Shown: positions 1-8,158, counted from the first letter of the stretch. The stretch: DNA of 64,000 nt from Selenomonadales bacterium (GCA_018434945.1 JAHDOI010000018.1:1-64000), one strand, 5' to 3'. Notes: generated by a model from the letters alone, not told the origin. A program made the numbers and translations.

Positions 1-129
1 GGGAAAACACGTTCACACCGCCACTGGGGCAGTCGCCAGAAAGTTAACCAATATCGTCCATGCCATGCTCAGGGACAACACCGTATTTTCTCTTCATCCT
101 TAGTTCCTGGTACTTGACTTTTCATAGCT

Positions 130-262
130 GGTCTAAGCTCGTCGCCGACTCCACCGTACCGTCGCCAACGGACGTCCGTGTCCGATGGCTCCTCGCTCGG
201 CCGTCCATGGCCTCGCGTACGGTGTCGTTAGCGGCTCTCTCGCTAAGTAGCGGCCGCACGCC
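130..262 (+). repeat. Family B structured repeat, copy B1 (core)
   Basis: Non-coding stretch related to 17071-17280, 30537-30735 and 62906-63111. A closing helix CCGTAC (154-159) / GTACGG (217-222) encloses two hairpins: CGGAC (169-173), loop GTCCGT, GTCCG (180-184), extended by GCCA/TGGC; and GGCC (199-202), loop GTCCAT, GGCC (209-212). Stem bases differ from the other copies but remain paired, while the loop sequences are conserved. The outer copy-specific inverted arms seen in B2-B4 are not recognisable here. Short reading frames across it are composition artefacts. The segment 262-343 to its right holds nothing I can identify. Confidence 0.7.
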
Positions 263-343
263 GTTACGCGAATTGTGGCCGCGCCCAAGCGGCAACCTCC
301 GCCCTCTTTTACAAACCAAAAATACACAACCATGGATAGCCGC

Positions 344-518
344 GGCCGGTCAGAAGCCTCCAGATGCAAGGCGCACCGGAGGAGCGAGCCGCGCCGCGTA
401 CTCGCGGGTACGCAAGCAATCGCTCCGAGGAGCAAGTGCGCCACTCTTAGCGCTTCAGCGGTTAGAGTGGCGGCCTGCCCTTTGCGGGTGCGCCGCAGAT
501 GGGGGCTTATCACCGGCC
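344..518 (-). repeat. Family A structured repeat, copy A1 (long form)
   Basis: Outer inverted arms GGCCGGT (344-350) and ACCGGCC (512-518) continue into AAGCCTCCA / TGGGGGCTT. Inside are a hairpin GCGTAC - TCGCGG - GTACGC near 396-413 and a second hairpin with a CTTCAG loop near 440-470 that only the long copies carry. The right arm overlaps the stop codon of the flavodoxin-like gene (510-512), so the element forms that gene's immediate 3' untranslated region. Related copies are at 2270-2387, 11488-11720 and 17318-17436. It sits 80 bp from a family B copy, as A2 sits near B2. Confidence 0.75.
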
Positions 519-1085
519 GATCTTGTTTAAGAGCCAAGCCATGTTTTCGCCGAGGGCGCGCATGTTGGCCATCCCCTCGTCATCTTTCTCGACTTCGCCG
601 ATTTCGCGGCCGTAGACCATGTTCCAGTAGGTGGCGCCGACGAGGAACATCTGGTTGTAGTGGAGGAAGTGGTACATGGTGTCGAATGTGTGGGTGGCCC
701 CGCCCCGCCGGACGGCGGTGACGGCGGCGCCGGCCTTGTGTTTGAAGAGGTAGTCGTTGGCCCGCGAGACGAAGCCGACGCGGTCGATGAGGGCTTTCAT
801 TTCGGCGTTGACGTCGGCGAAGTAGGTGGGCGAGCCGAGGATGATGCCGTCGGCGGCTTCCATTTTGGCGATGTAGTCGTTGATGAAGTCGTCTTTGATG
901 ACGCATTTGTGGTCGCGGTTTTTGAAGCAGGCGTAGCAGGCGCGGCAGCCGCGCACCGGCTGGCCGGCGACCTGGAGGAGCTCGGTTTCGATGCCGTGTT
1001 TTTCGAGTTCGCCGAAGATGGTTTTGATGAGGGTGGCGGTGTTGCCGTCCTTGCGGGGGCTGGTGCTGATGCCCAATACTTTCAT
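510..1085 (-). CDS. Flavodoxin-like NAD(P)H-dependent FMN reductase / iron-sulfur flavoprotein family
   Basis: A 191-residue protein of the NADPH-dependent FMN reductase fold, probably a soluble cytoplasmic oxidoreductase. The N-terminus shows the strand-loop SPRKDGNT (residues 9-16) that binds FMN phosphate. A cysteine group C47-x2-C50-x2-C53, with C61, matches the compact motif of iron-sulfur flavoproteins, so a 4Fe-4S cluster next to FMN is possible. GSPTYFADVNAEMKALIDR is the typical flavin and dimer region. Start ATG follows a GGAGCGACAACC-type leader. It appears monocistronic, with repeat A1 touching its stop codon. The electron acceptor cannot be told from sequence. Confidence 0.85.
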   Translation of the reverse strand: MKVLGISTSPRKDGNTATLIKTIFGELEKHGIETELLQVAGQPVRGCRACYACFKNRDHKCVIKDDFINDYIAKMEAADGIILGSPTYFADVNAEMKALIDRVGFVSRANDYLFKHKAGAAVTAVRRGGATHTFDTMYHFLHYNQMFLVGATYWNMVYGREIGEVEKDDEGMANMRALGENMAWLLNKIGR

Positions 1086-1116
1086 GGTTGTCGCTCCTTC
1101 TTTATATGATTTTTCG

Positions 1117-2247
1117 TCAGCCGACGAGGGTGACGCCGACGAGGCGGCCGATGCCGTAGGTGGCGGCGGCGGCGGCCAGGCCGAAGAAGGTCTGGCGCAG
1201 GCCGGCGTAGAGGACGGGCTTGCCGGTGAAGAGGGTGATGGCGGCGCCGATGGTGAACAGGCCGGCGGCGCTGGCGGCGGCGCTCGTTATCACGGCGGCG
1301 GTGCCGCCTAGGAAGAGGAAGGGCAGGACGGGGATGACGGCGCCGGCGGCGAAGAGGAGGAAGGAGGTGATGGCGGCTTCCCAGGCCGAACCGCCGAGTT
1401 CGTCGGGGTCGATGCCGAGCTCGTCGCGGGCGAGGGCCTGGAGGGCGGTGGCGGGGTCGGCCATGAGTTTGCCGGCGAGGAAGCGGGCGGATTGTTCGTC
1501 GAGACCGCGGGCCTGGTAGATGAGGATGAGTTCTTCGGTTTCCTCTTCGGGCATGGCGGCGATTTCGTAGCGTTCGGTGGCAAGCTGTTTTTCATAGAGT
1601 TCGCGTGAGCTCTGGACGGATATCCATTCGCCGAGGGCCATGGAGATGGCGCCGGCGAGCAGGCCGGCGAGGCCGGTGAGGAGGATGCCGCTGCCGGAGA
1701 TTTCGGCGCCGGCGACGCCCATGACGAGGTTGAAGTTGGAGACGAGGCCGTCGCTGGCGCCGAGGACGGCGGCCCTGAGGGCGTTGCCGCCGGCGGCGCG
1801 GTGACGGCCTTCGACGCGGGCGAGGAGGCTGCCTTCCATGCCCTGCCCGCGCGAGACGCGGTTTATCTGCTGGAGGAGGGCGGCATGGGAACGCTCTTCG
1901 GCGACCATGCCGGCCGCCTCGGGCTGGGCGGCGTAGCCGGCCGAGGCCTGGCGTTCGGTGGCGGCGATGGTGGGGACGACGAGCTCGGGACCGAATCTGC
2001 GGGCGAGCCAGATGAGGGTGCGGGTGCGCCAGTCGGGCCGGAAGGGCTTGATTTCGCCGCCGGCGGCGGCGATGCGCCGCGCCCATTCTTCGGCGTGCCT
2101 GGTTTCGGTGGCGGCGAGCCGCCGGTATACTTCGGCCAGCCTGGGATCGGCCTCGCGGTCGGCGAGGGCGGTGTAGAGGGCGGCGCTGTTCAGTTCGTCT
2201 TCGCGGTTGGCGTGAAAACGCTTTATGTCGTCTGCGGTAACGGTCAT
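1117..2247 (-). CDS. Ferritin-like / VIT1 (CCC1) family membrane transporter
   Basis: A 376-residue fusion. Residues 1-140 are a rubrerythrin-like four-helix domain with acidic and His ligands (E48-x2-H51, E53, E54; later EERSHAALL). From about residue 150 it is a VIT1/CCC1-type membrane domain with the family region GASDGLVSNFNLVMGVAGA and several hydrophobic helices at the C-terminus. VIT1/CCC1 proteins carry Fe(II) or Mn(II) out of the cytoplasm, and the ferritin-like part probably binds iron on the cytoplasmic side. Start chosen at ATG 2247, preceded by CGGAGGAATCATT. The open frame runs 49 codons further upstream but only through repeat A4, which I treat as untranslated. Confidence 0.88.
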   Translation of the reverse strand: MTVTADDIKRFHANREDELNSAALYTALADREADPRLAEVYRRLAATETRHAEEWARRIAAAGGEIKPFRPDWRTRTLIWLARRFGPELVVPTIAATERQASAGYAAQPEAAGMVAEERSHAALLQQINRVSRGQGMEGSLLARVEGRHRAAGGNALRAAVLGASDGLVSNFNLVMGVAGAEISGSGILLTGLAGLLAGAISMALGEWISVQSSRELYEKQLATERYEIAAMPEEETEELILIYQARGLDEQSARFLAGKLMADPATALQALARDELGIDPDELGGSAWEAAITSFLLFAAGAVIPVLPFLFLGGTAAVITSAAASAAGLFTIGAAITLFTGKPVLYAGLRQTFFGLAAAAATYGIGRLVGVTLVG

Positions 2248-2269
2248 AATGATTCCTCCGGAGGGGGCA

Positions 2270-2387
2270 GGCCGTTGATGACCGCCATCTGCGGCGTTGT
2301 TCCTGCGGGCGCTTGCTAGCGTACGTCCCGAGTACGCGTCGCGGCGCGCCCTTGGAGCCGCCTTGCATCTGGCGGCCCTGAACGGCC
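2270..2387. repeat. Family A structured repeat, copy A4 (short form)
   Basis: Outer arms GGCCGTT (2270-2276) and AACGGCC (2381-2387). The inner stem here is CCGCCA / TGGCGG, where other copies have CCCCCA / TGGGGG: both arms changed together. The internal hairpin GCGTAC / GTACGC with a TCGGGAC-type loop is present. It lies between the stop of the DUF523 gene and the start of the VIT1 gene, in the opposite orientation to A1-A3, about 22 bp before the VIT1 ATG, so it could form part of that gene's leader. Confidence 0.72.
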
Positions 2388-2403
2388 TGCGCACAATTCT
2401 ATA

Positions 2404-2874
2404 TTACATAATATGCTTTAATATTTCCTCTGTTATATCTTCTTCGGTGTAGAGCTCAATACCAAGCTCAGCTAGTGCTGCGGCGGCGACGCCGTGGCCG
2501 TTCCGGAGGGTACGGGTGAAGCTGCCGTCGTAGATGGCGCCGACGCCGCAGGAGGGGCTGCGGGCTTTGAGGATGGCGGCGGCGACGGGGGTGGCGCGGA
2601 CGAGGGCGAGGGTTTGCCGGACGCCGTTGAGGAAGGCCGGGGTGAGGTCGGCGCCGTCTGCCGCCAGGATACTGGCGCGGCCGGCGAGGACGTCGTTGCC
2701 GCTGCCGCCGACGATTTCGCCCGGCGGGCGGGGGGTGGGCAGGCCGCCTAGCTGCTCGGGACAGACGGGCAGGCAGAGGCCGGCGGCGGCGGGGGCGACG
2801 AGGGCGGGACAGAGGTTGTGGCCGCCGTCGTAGCGGCAGGAGAGGCCGAGCAGGCAGGCGCTGACGAGGATCAT
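2404..2874 (-). CDS. DUF523 family protein
   Basis: A 156-residue DUF523 protein, function unknown. The N-terminus MILVSACLLGLSCRYDG carries the two family cysteines C7 and C13, followed by CPEQLGGLPTPR and, near residue 110, KARSPSCG. This Cys-rich arrangement suggests metal or cluster binding. The start codon overlaps the stop of the upstream iron alcohol dehydrogenase by 4 nt (ATGA), so the two are translationally coupled. Start 2874 is fixed by that overlap and by the conserved N-terminus; the longer upstream frame is antisense-type noise. Confidence 0.85.
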   Translation of the reverse strand: MILVSACLLGLSCRYDGGHNLCPALVAPAAAGLCLPVCPEQLGGLPTPRPPGEIVGGSGNDVLAGRASILAADGADLTPAFLNGVRQTLALVRATPVAAAILKARSPSCGVGAIYDGSFTRTLRNGHGVAAAALAELGIELYTEEDITEEILKHIM

Positions 2875-3998
2875 CGGTAGACGCGCCTTAGGAGGGCTTC
2901 CATTTCGGCGGGGGTCACGGCGACGGGGTTGACGCGGGTGGCGCCGAGCATGGAGCCGGCGACGAGCTGGGGCAGGGCGGCGGCGAAGGTTTGCTCGGCG
3001 ACGCCGGCGGCCCTGAGGGAGGCGGGGATGCCCAGGGTTTGGTTTAGATCGTGGACTGCGGCGATGAGGTCGGGGACGCCGCAGATGGCGGCGAGGCGTT
3101 TTATCTGGCCGCTGACCCAGGGGTCGCGGGCGTTGAATTCGAGGACGTGGGGCAGGAGGATGGCGTTGACGAGGCCGTGGCCGAGGTTCCAGAGGCCGCC
3201 GAGGGAGTGGGCGATGCCGTGGGCGGCGCCGAGGCCGACGTTGCCGAAGGCGAGGCCGGCGAGGGATTGGAAGTTGTGGACTTTTTCGCGGCTTTCGACG
3301 GTTTTTTCGCGGTAGGAGACGGGGAGGTATTGGAGGAGGCCGGCGGCGGCGCCTGCGGCCATGGGGCCGGTGAAGTCGTCGATGTTGCGGTTTATGTAGC
3401 ATTCGAGGGCGTGGGTGAGGGCGTCCATGCCGGTTTCGGCGACGACGTTGGGCGGCATGGTGAGGGTGAGGTCGGCGTCGAGGATGGCGATGTCGGGGAT
3501 GAAGGCGGGGGTGCGGAGGCCGATTTTGAGGTTTTGGTCGTGGAAGGTGACGACGGCGACTTTGGTTACTTCGCTGCCGGTGCCGGAGGTGGAGGGGATG
3601 GCGACGAGCCGGATGGCTTTGCGGGCGGCGGGCAGGTTGCCGGCGAGGGCGGCGGCGAAGTCGAGGTCGGGGTATTCGGTGAAGAGGGTCATGACTTTGG
3701 CGGCGTCGAGGGCCGAGCCGCCGCCTACGGCGACGACGAGGTCGGGGGCGAAGGGCCGCATGGCGGCGACGCCGGCGAGGACGGCCCCGGTGTCGGGGTT
3801 GGCGGGGACGCCGGCGTGGACGAGGGTGGCGCAGCCCTGGGCCTGGAGGAGTTTTTCTATTTTGGCGACGATGCCGTGTTTGAGCATGGAGGAGCCGCCG
3901 GTGACGATGACGGCGCGGCGGGCGGGGACGGACGAGAGGTGCTCGATAGAGCCGCGGCCGAAGACAAGGGACTGGCCGCCGAGGATGTTTTTTTTCAT
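2871..3998 (-). CDS. Iron-containing alcohol dehydrogenase
   Basis: A 375-residue group III (iron-type) alcohol dehydrogenase. The nucleotide-binding GGGSALDAAK lies near residue 93; metal-ligand histidines appear in THALECY, AHGIAHSLGG and NLGHG, the family arrangement. It should oxidise primary alcohols or reduce aldehydes with NAD(P)H, using a single Fe(II). The substrate is not predictable. ATG follows AGGAGGTACATCACC-type spacing. First gene of a two-gene operon with DUF523. Confidence 0.9.
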   Translation of the reverse strand: MKKNILGGQSLVFGRGSIEHLSSVPARRAVIVTGGSSMLKHGIVAKIEKLLQAQGCATLVHAGVPANPDTGAVLAGVAAMRPFAPDLVVAVGGGSALDAAKVMTLFTEYPDLDFAAALAGNLPAARKAIRLVAIPSTSGTGSEVTKVAVVTFHDQNLKIGLRTPAFIPDIAILDADLTLTMPPNVVAETGMDALTHALECYINRNIDDFTGPMAAGAAAGLLQYLPVSYREKTVESREKVHNFQSLAGLAFGNVGLGAAHGIAHSLGGLWNLGHGLVNAILLPHVLEFNARDPWVSGQIKRLAAICGVPDLIAAVHDLNQTLGIPASLRAAGVAEQTFAAALPQLVAGSMLGATRVNPVAVTPAEMEALLRRVYR

Positions 3999-4060
3999 GG
4001 TGATGTACCTCCTGTGGTTAGTTGTTAGGTTATTTCCTTCCCGGGCGGCAAATTCCTGCC

Positions 4061-4090
4061 TAAAAAAGGAAAGAAGCGGGCGACCCCGCT
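4061..4090 (-). terminator. Intrinsic terminator after carbonic anhydrase
   Basis: On the minus strand GCGGG-GTCG-CCCGC is followed by a T-rich run (A-rich on plus, 4061-4075), right after the carbonic anhydrase stop codon. Confidence 0.7.
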
Positions 4091-4097
4091 CCTTGGC

Positions 4098-4670
4098 TCA
4101 GGGGATGGGCTGATAGCCGTCGACGATGACGCGTATTTTGCCGCCGTGGGGGTCGAAGATGAGGCCATGGATGGGTATTTCCGCCGGGATGAGGGGGTTG
4201 GCGCGGATGCGGGCGACGACCTGGATGACGTTTATTTCGGGGTTTTTGATGTTGGCGAGCCAGGCGGAGAGTTTGCCTTCGATCATTTTGATGGCGTCGG
4301 GGGATATGCCGCGGGCGAGCATTTTGGCGGTGAGGCCGTCGGGGGTTGTGCAGGCGGCGCCGCAGTCTTCGTGGCCGATGACGAGTATTTCTTTGACGCC
4401 GAGTTCGAAGACGGCGAGGATGAGGCTGCGGATGCTGGCTTCGAAGGGGCCGGTGACGGAGTTGCCGGCGTTTTTGATGACGACGGCGTCTTCCCGCCTG
4501 ATGCCGACGGCGGGTTCGAGGAATTCGACGAGGCGGGTGTCCATGCAGGTGAAGACGGCCAGTTCGCGCCGCGGCAGTTTGCTGGGTTTGGGGATCGCCC
4601 GGGGGAAGTCGGTCGGCAGGCGGGCGACGAATTGGCGGTTGGCCTGGAGGATCTGGTCGAGCACGGTCAC
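4098..4670 (-). CDS. Beta-class carbonic anhydrase
   Basis: A 190-residue beta-carbonic anhydrase interconverting CO2 and bicarbonate. Zinc ligands and the catalytic dyad are visible: C42-x-D44-x-R46 (CMDTR) and H100-x2-C103 (GHEDCG). Start placed at GTG 4670 because GGGAG lies 8 nt upstream and homology begins at LDQILQANRQF; the 95-codon upstream extension is Ala/Pro/Arg-rich and not conserved in style. Single gene with its own terminator. Confidence 0.9.
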   Translation of the reverse strand: MTVLDQILQANRQFVARLPTDFPRAIPKPSKLPRRELAVFTCMDTRLVEFLEPAVGIRREDAVVIKNAGNSVTGPFEASIRSLILAVFELGVKEILVIGHEDCGAACTTPDGLTAKMLARGISPDAIKMIEGKLSAWLANIKNPEINVIQVVARIRANPLIPAEIPIHGLIFDPHGGKIRVIVDGYQPIP

Positions 4671-4897
4671 TGTTATCGCTCCCTTCTCGGGCCGGAGAGG
4701 ACCGATGCGCCGATTTTTGCCGCTCCGGACCGGGTGCTGCTTATTTTGCCCCTGCCGGTATGTTTTCCTATTTCGGTAAGTATTTATCACGGATAGAACC
4801 GGGGGCGAAGCCGCCCCGGCCGGACAAACGACAAAAGCTGCCGCGGCGGCCGCTTGGGGAGCGGGGGGAGAGGACGGACCGGCGGTTTGCCGGACTG

Positions 4898-5389
4898 TTA
4901 CGGGGCCGAGGGGGCGAGGGCGGCCAGTGTGCGCCGCTCGTGGGCCAGCAGCCATTGTTTTTTTTCGAGGCCGCCGCCGTAGCCGGTGAGGCTGCCGTCG
5001 GTGCCGATGACGCGGTGACAGGGGATGAGGATGGGGAGCGGGTTGCGGCCGTTGGCGGCGCCGACGGCTCTGACGGCGGTGGGGTTGCCGACGGCGGCGG
5101 CGAGGGCGCGGTAGGAGGTGGCGGCGCCGTAGGGTATGGCGGCCAGTTCGTGCCAGACGGTGCGCTGGAAGGGGGTGCCGCGCGGCCGGAGGGGTACGGT
5201 GAAGGCGGTGAGCCTGCCGGCGAAGTATGCGTCGAGCTCTTGTAGTGCCTGCGCGAGGCAGGCGGGGACGCCGGGGTCCGGCGGGGGGACGGCGGGGGCG
5301 AAGCGGACGGCGACGATGCCGTCGGCGGCGGCGGTGACGGCGAGGGGGCCGATGGGGGTGGCGAGGCTGGCGGTGGTGAGGCCTGTCAT
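4898..5389 (-). CDS. ogt: Methylated-DNA--protein-cysteine methyltransferase
   Basis: A 163-residue suicide repair protein that moves the methyl group from O6-methylguanine to its own cysteine. The active site PCHRV has C124; the recognition helix and Asn hinge appear as RAVGAANGRNPLP (107-119), and SY at 92-93 is the usual conserved Tyr. The start overlaps the stop of the Ada-like gene by 4 nt, so both are made together. Together they form a split version of the Ada protein. Confidence 0.93.
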   Translation of the reverse strand: MTGLTTASLATPIGPLAVTAAADGIVAVRFAPAVPPPDPGVPACLAQALQELDAYFAGRLTAFTVPLRPRGTPFQRTVWHELAAIPYGAATSYRALAAAVGNPTAVRAVGAANGRNPLPILIPCHRVIGTDGSLTGYGGGLEKKQWLLAHERRTLAALAPSAP

Positions 5390-5949
5390 GGGGTAACCTC
5401 CTCTTGGTGGAGTTTCAGCCAGGCGCGGGGCGAGAGGCCGGTGCGCGCGCGGAAGGCGGCGAAGAAGCGCGAGGGGGAGCCGAAACCGACGGCGTAGGCG
5501 ACGCCGGTGCCGGTATGGCCGCCGGCGAGGAGGGTTTCGGCTTTGCCGATGCGGATTGTGTGGAGGTATTCGCGCGGGGCTTTGCCGGTGTGGTGTTTGA
5601 AGAGCCGGGCGAGGTGGGAGCGGCTGAGGCCGATGCGGGCGGGCAGTTCGCCGAGGATGGCGGGGTTGTCGTATTCGTTTTCGAGGAGGACGCACGCTTG
5701 CCGGACGATGTCCTGGACGGGGGCGAGGAGGGTGTCGGGGCGGCAGCGCTTGCAGGGGCGGAAGCCCCGGGCGAGGGCGGCGGGGGCGCCGGTGAAGAAG
5801 ACGGTGTTTTCGCGGCGCGGCGGACGCGATTTGCAGGAGGGGCGGCAGAATATGCCGGTGGTTTTGACGCCGTAGCAGAAGGCGCCGTCGTAGCTTGGGT
5901 CGCTGGCGGCGACGGCTTGCCACATGGTGTCTTCGGTGTAGTCGTTCAT
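5386..5949 (-). CDS. ada: Ada-type methyl-sensing AraC regulator
   Basis: A 187-residue protein with the Ada N-terminal zinc domain (C35, C39, C66, C69, the spacing of E. coli C38/C42/C69/C72) followed by an AraC helix-turn-helix domain. Methyl transfer from phosphotriesters to the first cysteine converts Ada into an activator. The methyltransferase domain of full Ada is missing and is supplied by the overlapping ogt gene. Probably auto-activates this two-gene operon. Start ATG with GAGGTGCC upstream. Confidence 0.92.
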   Translation of the reverse strand: MNDYTEDTMWQAVAASDPSYDGAFCYGVKTTGIFCRPSCKSRPPRRENTVFFTGAPAALARGFRPCKRCRPDTLLAPVQDIVRQACVLLENEYDNPAILGELPARIGLSRSHLARLFKHHTGKAPREYLHTIRIGKAETLLAGGHTGTGVAYAVGFGSPSRFFAAFRARTGLSPRAWLKLHQEEVTP

Positions 5950-6069
5950 GAGGCACCTCGCGTTGTTTGCTGATTATAGAATACCATATGGCGGCTTTTT
6001 TTTCGTCCCGGTTTGTGCTGTGTTATTCGGCGCGGCGGCGAGGATAGGCAGGATTTGCCACGATTTGGA

Positions 6070-6104
6070 CAGAATAGCTGGATTGTAGAGCTATTCTGCT
6101 TTTT
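6070..6104 (+). terminator. Leader hairpin with T-run before DUF4127 gene
   Basis: A 10-bp stem CAGAATAGCT (6070-6079) / AGCTATTCTG (6089-6098) is followed at once by CTTTTTT and then by the ribosome binding site GGAGGA and the ATG at 6117. It has the form of an intrinsic terminator inside the 5' leader, so it may attenuate the gene. Confidence 0.55.
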
Positions 6105-6116
6105 TCGGAGGACGAT

Positions 6117-7661
6117 ATGCGCAAGTTGATTATCGCGGCGATGATGGTGTGTTTCTGCCTGCCGGCGGCGACGGCGGGAGCGCAGACGATCGTTTTTGTG
6201 CCGTTCGACAACCGGCCGGTGAGCCTGGATTATGTGGTGGATACGGCGACGGCGGCGGGGGTGGAGATCGTGACGCCGCCGGCGGCGCTGCTGGGGAGCC
6301 GTACTGAGCCGGGGAACCCGGATGCTTTGTGGGCGTGGCTGGCCGATAATATCCGCACGGCTGATGCGGCGGTGGTGTCGAGCGATGCGATGTTGTACGG
6401 CAGTTTGGTGGCGTCGCGCCGGCATCAGTTGCCGGAGGAGGTTATCAAGGAACGGCTCGATCGCTTTTATGCGCTGAAGCTGGCGAATCCGGGGACGCGG
6501 CTGTATGTGTTCGGGACGATTATGCGGACGCCGCAGGCGAGCGCGGGCGGTGTGGAGCCGGATTATTACGAGGAGCACGGGCCGCGGATTTTCCGCCTGA
6601 CGGCGCTGCAGGACAAGGCGGAGACGGCGGGACTGAGCCGCGGCGAGGAGGCGGAGCTGAGCGCCCTCAGGCGCGATTTGCCGGCGGCGGTGCTGACGGA
6701 CTGGTTCGCGCGGCGGGATAAAAATTTCGCGGCGAATGTGCGGCTGGTGGAGTATGCGCGGAACGGGATTTTCGCGTTTTTCCTGCTGGGGCGCGACGAT
6801 TGTTCGCCTTTTTCGCAGTCGCATATGGAGTCGCGCATGATGGCGGCCGAGTCCGCCGGTCTGCCGGCTTCGAAGTTCGCGACTTTCCCGGGTGCCGATC
6901 AGCTGGGGATGCTGATGATGGTGCGGGCGACGAACAATGCTGCGGTGCGGATCCCGCTTGTGCGGGTTTTTTACGCGCGGGGCGCGGGGCCGGATACGGT
7001 GCCTTCGTATGAGGATGTGCCGATCGGTCTGACGGTGAACGAGCATGTGGTGGCGGCCGGCGGGCTGCTGCTGACCGGTTCGGGGCCCGATCTGGTGCTG
7101 GCGGTGAATACGCCGGAGGACGGGGTGACGCATGAGGCTAACAGCGCGGGGAACCGCGGCCGTGTGACGGCGGCTGCGTATGTTTTCGCCGGCGAGGTGG
7201 CGGCGTGGGTCGCCAGGGGCGAACGGGTGGCTGTGGCGGATGTGGCGTATGCGAACGGGGCGGATAACGCGCTGATGACGGAGCTTGCCCGCCGCGGGCT
7301 GCTTTTTAAGCTGGATGCGTATTCGGGCTGGAATACGGCGAGTAATACGCTGGGGTACGCGATCGGCCAGGGGCTGCTGGCGCCGCGGATGACGGCGGCG
7401 GCGAAGGACCGCCTGCTGGCGGTGAGGCTGCTGGATGACTGGGCGTATCAGGCGAATGTGCGCGGGGCACTGGGGCGCGAGGTGCTTTATCCGGCCGGCG
7501 GCAATTGGTTTTACCTGGATGGGCTGGCGCCCCGCCTGACGGCGGAGGCGAACCGGCGGCTGAAGGCGTTCGCGGCGGCCAGGTTCCCGTCGTATCCCGC
7601 GGATAGGCTTAAGGTGGGCTTTCCGTGGAACAGGATGTTCGAGGTGGATATCGATCTGTAG
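6117..7661 (+). CDS. DUF4127 family exported protein
   Basis: A 514-residue DUF4127 protein with a signal peptide (residues 1-23, cleavage after AGA). Family function is unknown. Conserved-looking blocks are FVPFDNRPVS near residue 27, SSDAMLYGSLVASRRH, FFLLGRDDCSPFSQSH and PGADQLGMLMMVRA; the polar motifs resemble a metal- or carbohydrate-active enzyme but I cannot assign one. It ends before a strong terminator and is transcribed alone, convergent with the DUF350 operon. RBS GGAGGA lies 8 nt upstream. Confidence 0.85.
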   Translation: MRKLIIAAMMVCFCLPAATAGAQTIVFVPFDNRPVSLDYVVDTATAAGVEIVTPPAALLGSRTEPGNPDALWAWLADNIRTADAAVVSSDAMLYGSLVASRRHQLPEEVIKERLDRFYALKLANPGTRLYVFGTIMRTPQASAGGVEPDYYEEHGPRIFRLTALQDKAETAGLSRGEEAELSALRRDLPAAVLTDWFARRDKNFAANVRLVEYARNGIFAFFLLGRDDCSPFSQSHMESRMMAAESAGLPASKFATFPGADQLGMLMMVRATNNAAVRIPLVRVFYARGAGPDTVPSYEDVPIGLTVNEHVVAAGGLLLTGSGPDLVLAVNTPEDGVTHEANSAGNRGRVTAAAYVFAGEVAAWVARGERVAVADVAYANGADNALMTELARRGLLFKLDAYSGWNTASNTLGYAIGQGLLAPRMTAAAKDRLLAVRLLDDWAYQANVRGALGREVLYPAGGNWFYLDGLAPRLTAEANRRLKAFAAARFPSYPADRLKVGFPWNRMFEVDIDL

Positions 7662-7680
7662 ATATGTTTTGAGATGCGAG

Positions 7681-7712
7681 AAGCGGCTGGCAGTGCGCCA
7701 GCCGCTTTTTTT
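7681..7712 (+). terminator. Intrinsic terminator after DUF4127 gene
   Basis: AAGCGGCTGG - CAGTGCG - CCAGCCGCTT followed by a T-run, 20 bp past the stop codon. Confidence 0.9.
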
Positions 7713-7723
7713 GATGTGTTTTT

Positions 7724-8158
7724 CTAATAACTTATTAAGGCGGCGAGGAGGAGGCCGGCGGATACGCTGAGGAAGGCGGAGAATATGCCGACGGCGATGT
7801 TGCCCTGGGGGATTTCTTTGACGACGGTGAAGGGGGTGATGAGTTCGAATATGTAGAAGACGATGACCTGGAAGATGATGCCGATGAGGCCCCAGATGAG
7901 GAGGTCGGCGAAGTTGACGGCGTGGAAGACGGCGGAGGCGAGGACGAGCGACAGGCCGAGGATTTTGCCGCCGAGGTCGCAGGCGGCGGCTTGGGCGGCG
8001 CAGGCTTTGCAGCGGTCGTTTTCGTCGCCGTCGGCGATGAGCTTGAATTCTTTGTAGGGGGTGGTGAGCATGAAGAGGTAGATGCCCAAGCCCAGCAGGG
8101 GGAGCGAGACGCCGAGATAGCTTACGAAGTTGACGATGTTTGCCCATTGGCTACCCAA
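7724..8158 (-). CDS. DUF350 membrane protein
   Basis: A 144-residue inner-membrane protein with about four hydrophobic segments (residues 10-32, 62-82, 84-108, 120-143) and a CKACAAQAAAC stretch in the first loop. DUF350 (YjfL-like) proteins are commonly found beside glutathionylspermidine-synthase-like ATP-grasp proteins, as here. TTG start with GGAGG 8 nt upstream. Last gene of the operon running 10211 to 7724. Role not established; a structural or transport partner of the ATP-grasp enzyme is an inference. Confidence 0.8.
   Translation of the reverse strand: MGSQWANIVNFVSYLGVSLPLLGLGIYLFMLTTPYKEFKLIADGDENDRCKACAAQAAACDLGGKILGLSLVLASAVFHAVNFADLLIWGLIGIIFQVIVFYIFELITPFTVVKEIPQGNIAVGIFSAFLSVSAGLLLAALISY

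Noticed and set aside
122..537. Short frames on both strands in the first 540 bp
   Set aside because: They lie in repeats B1 and A1; frames are not kept between copies, while base-pairing is.
3051..4028. Plus-strand frame of 325 codons over the iron alcohol dehydrogenase
   Set aside because: Shadow frame of a clearly conserved gene on the other strand.
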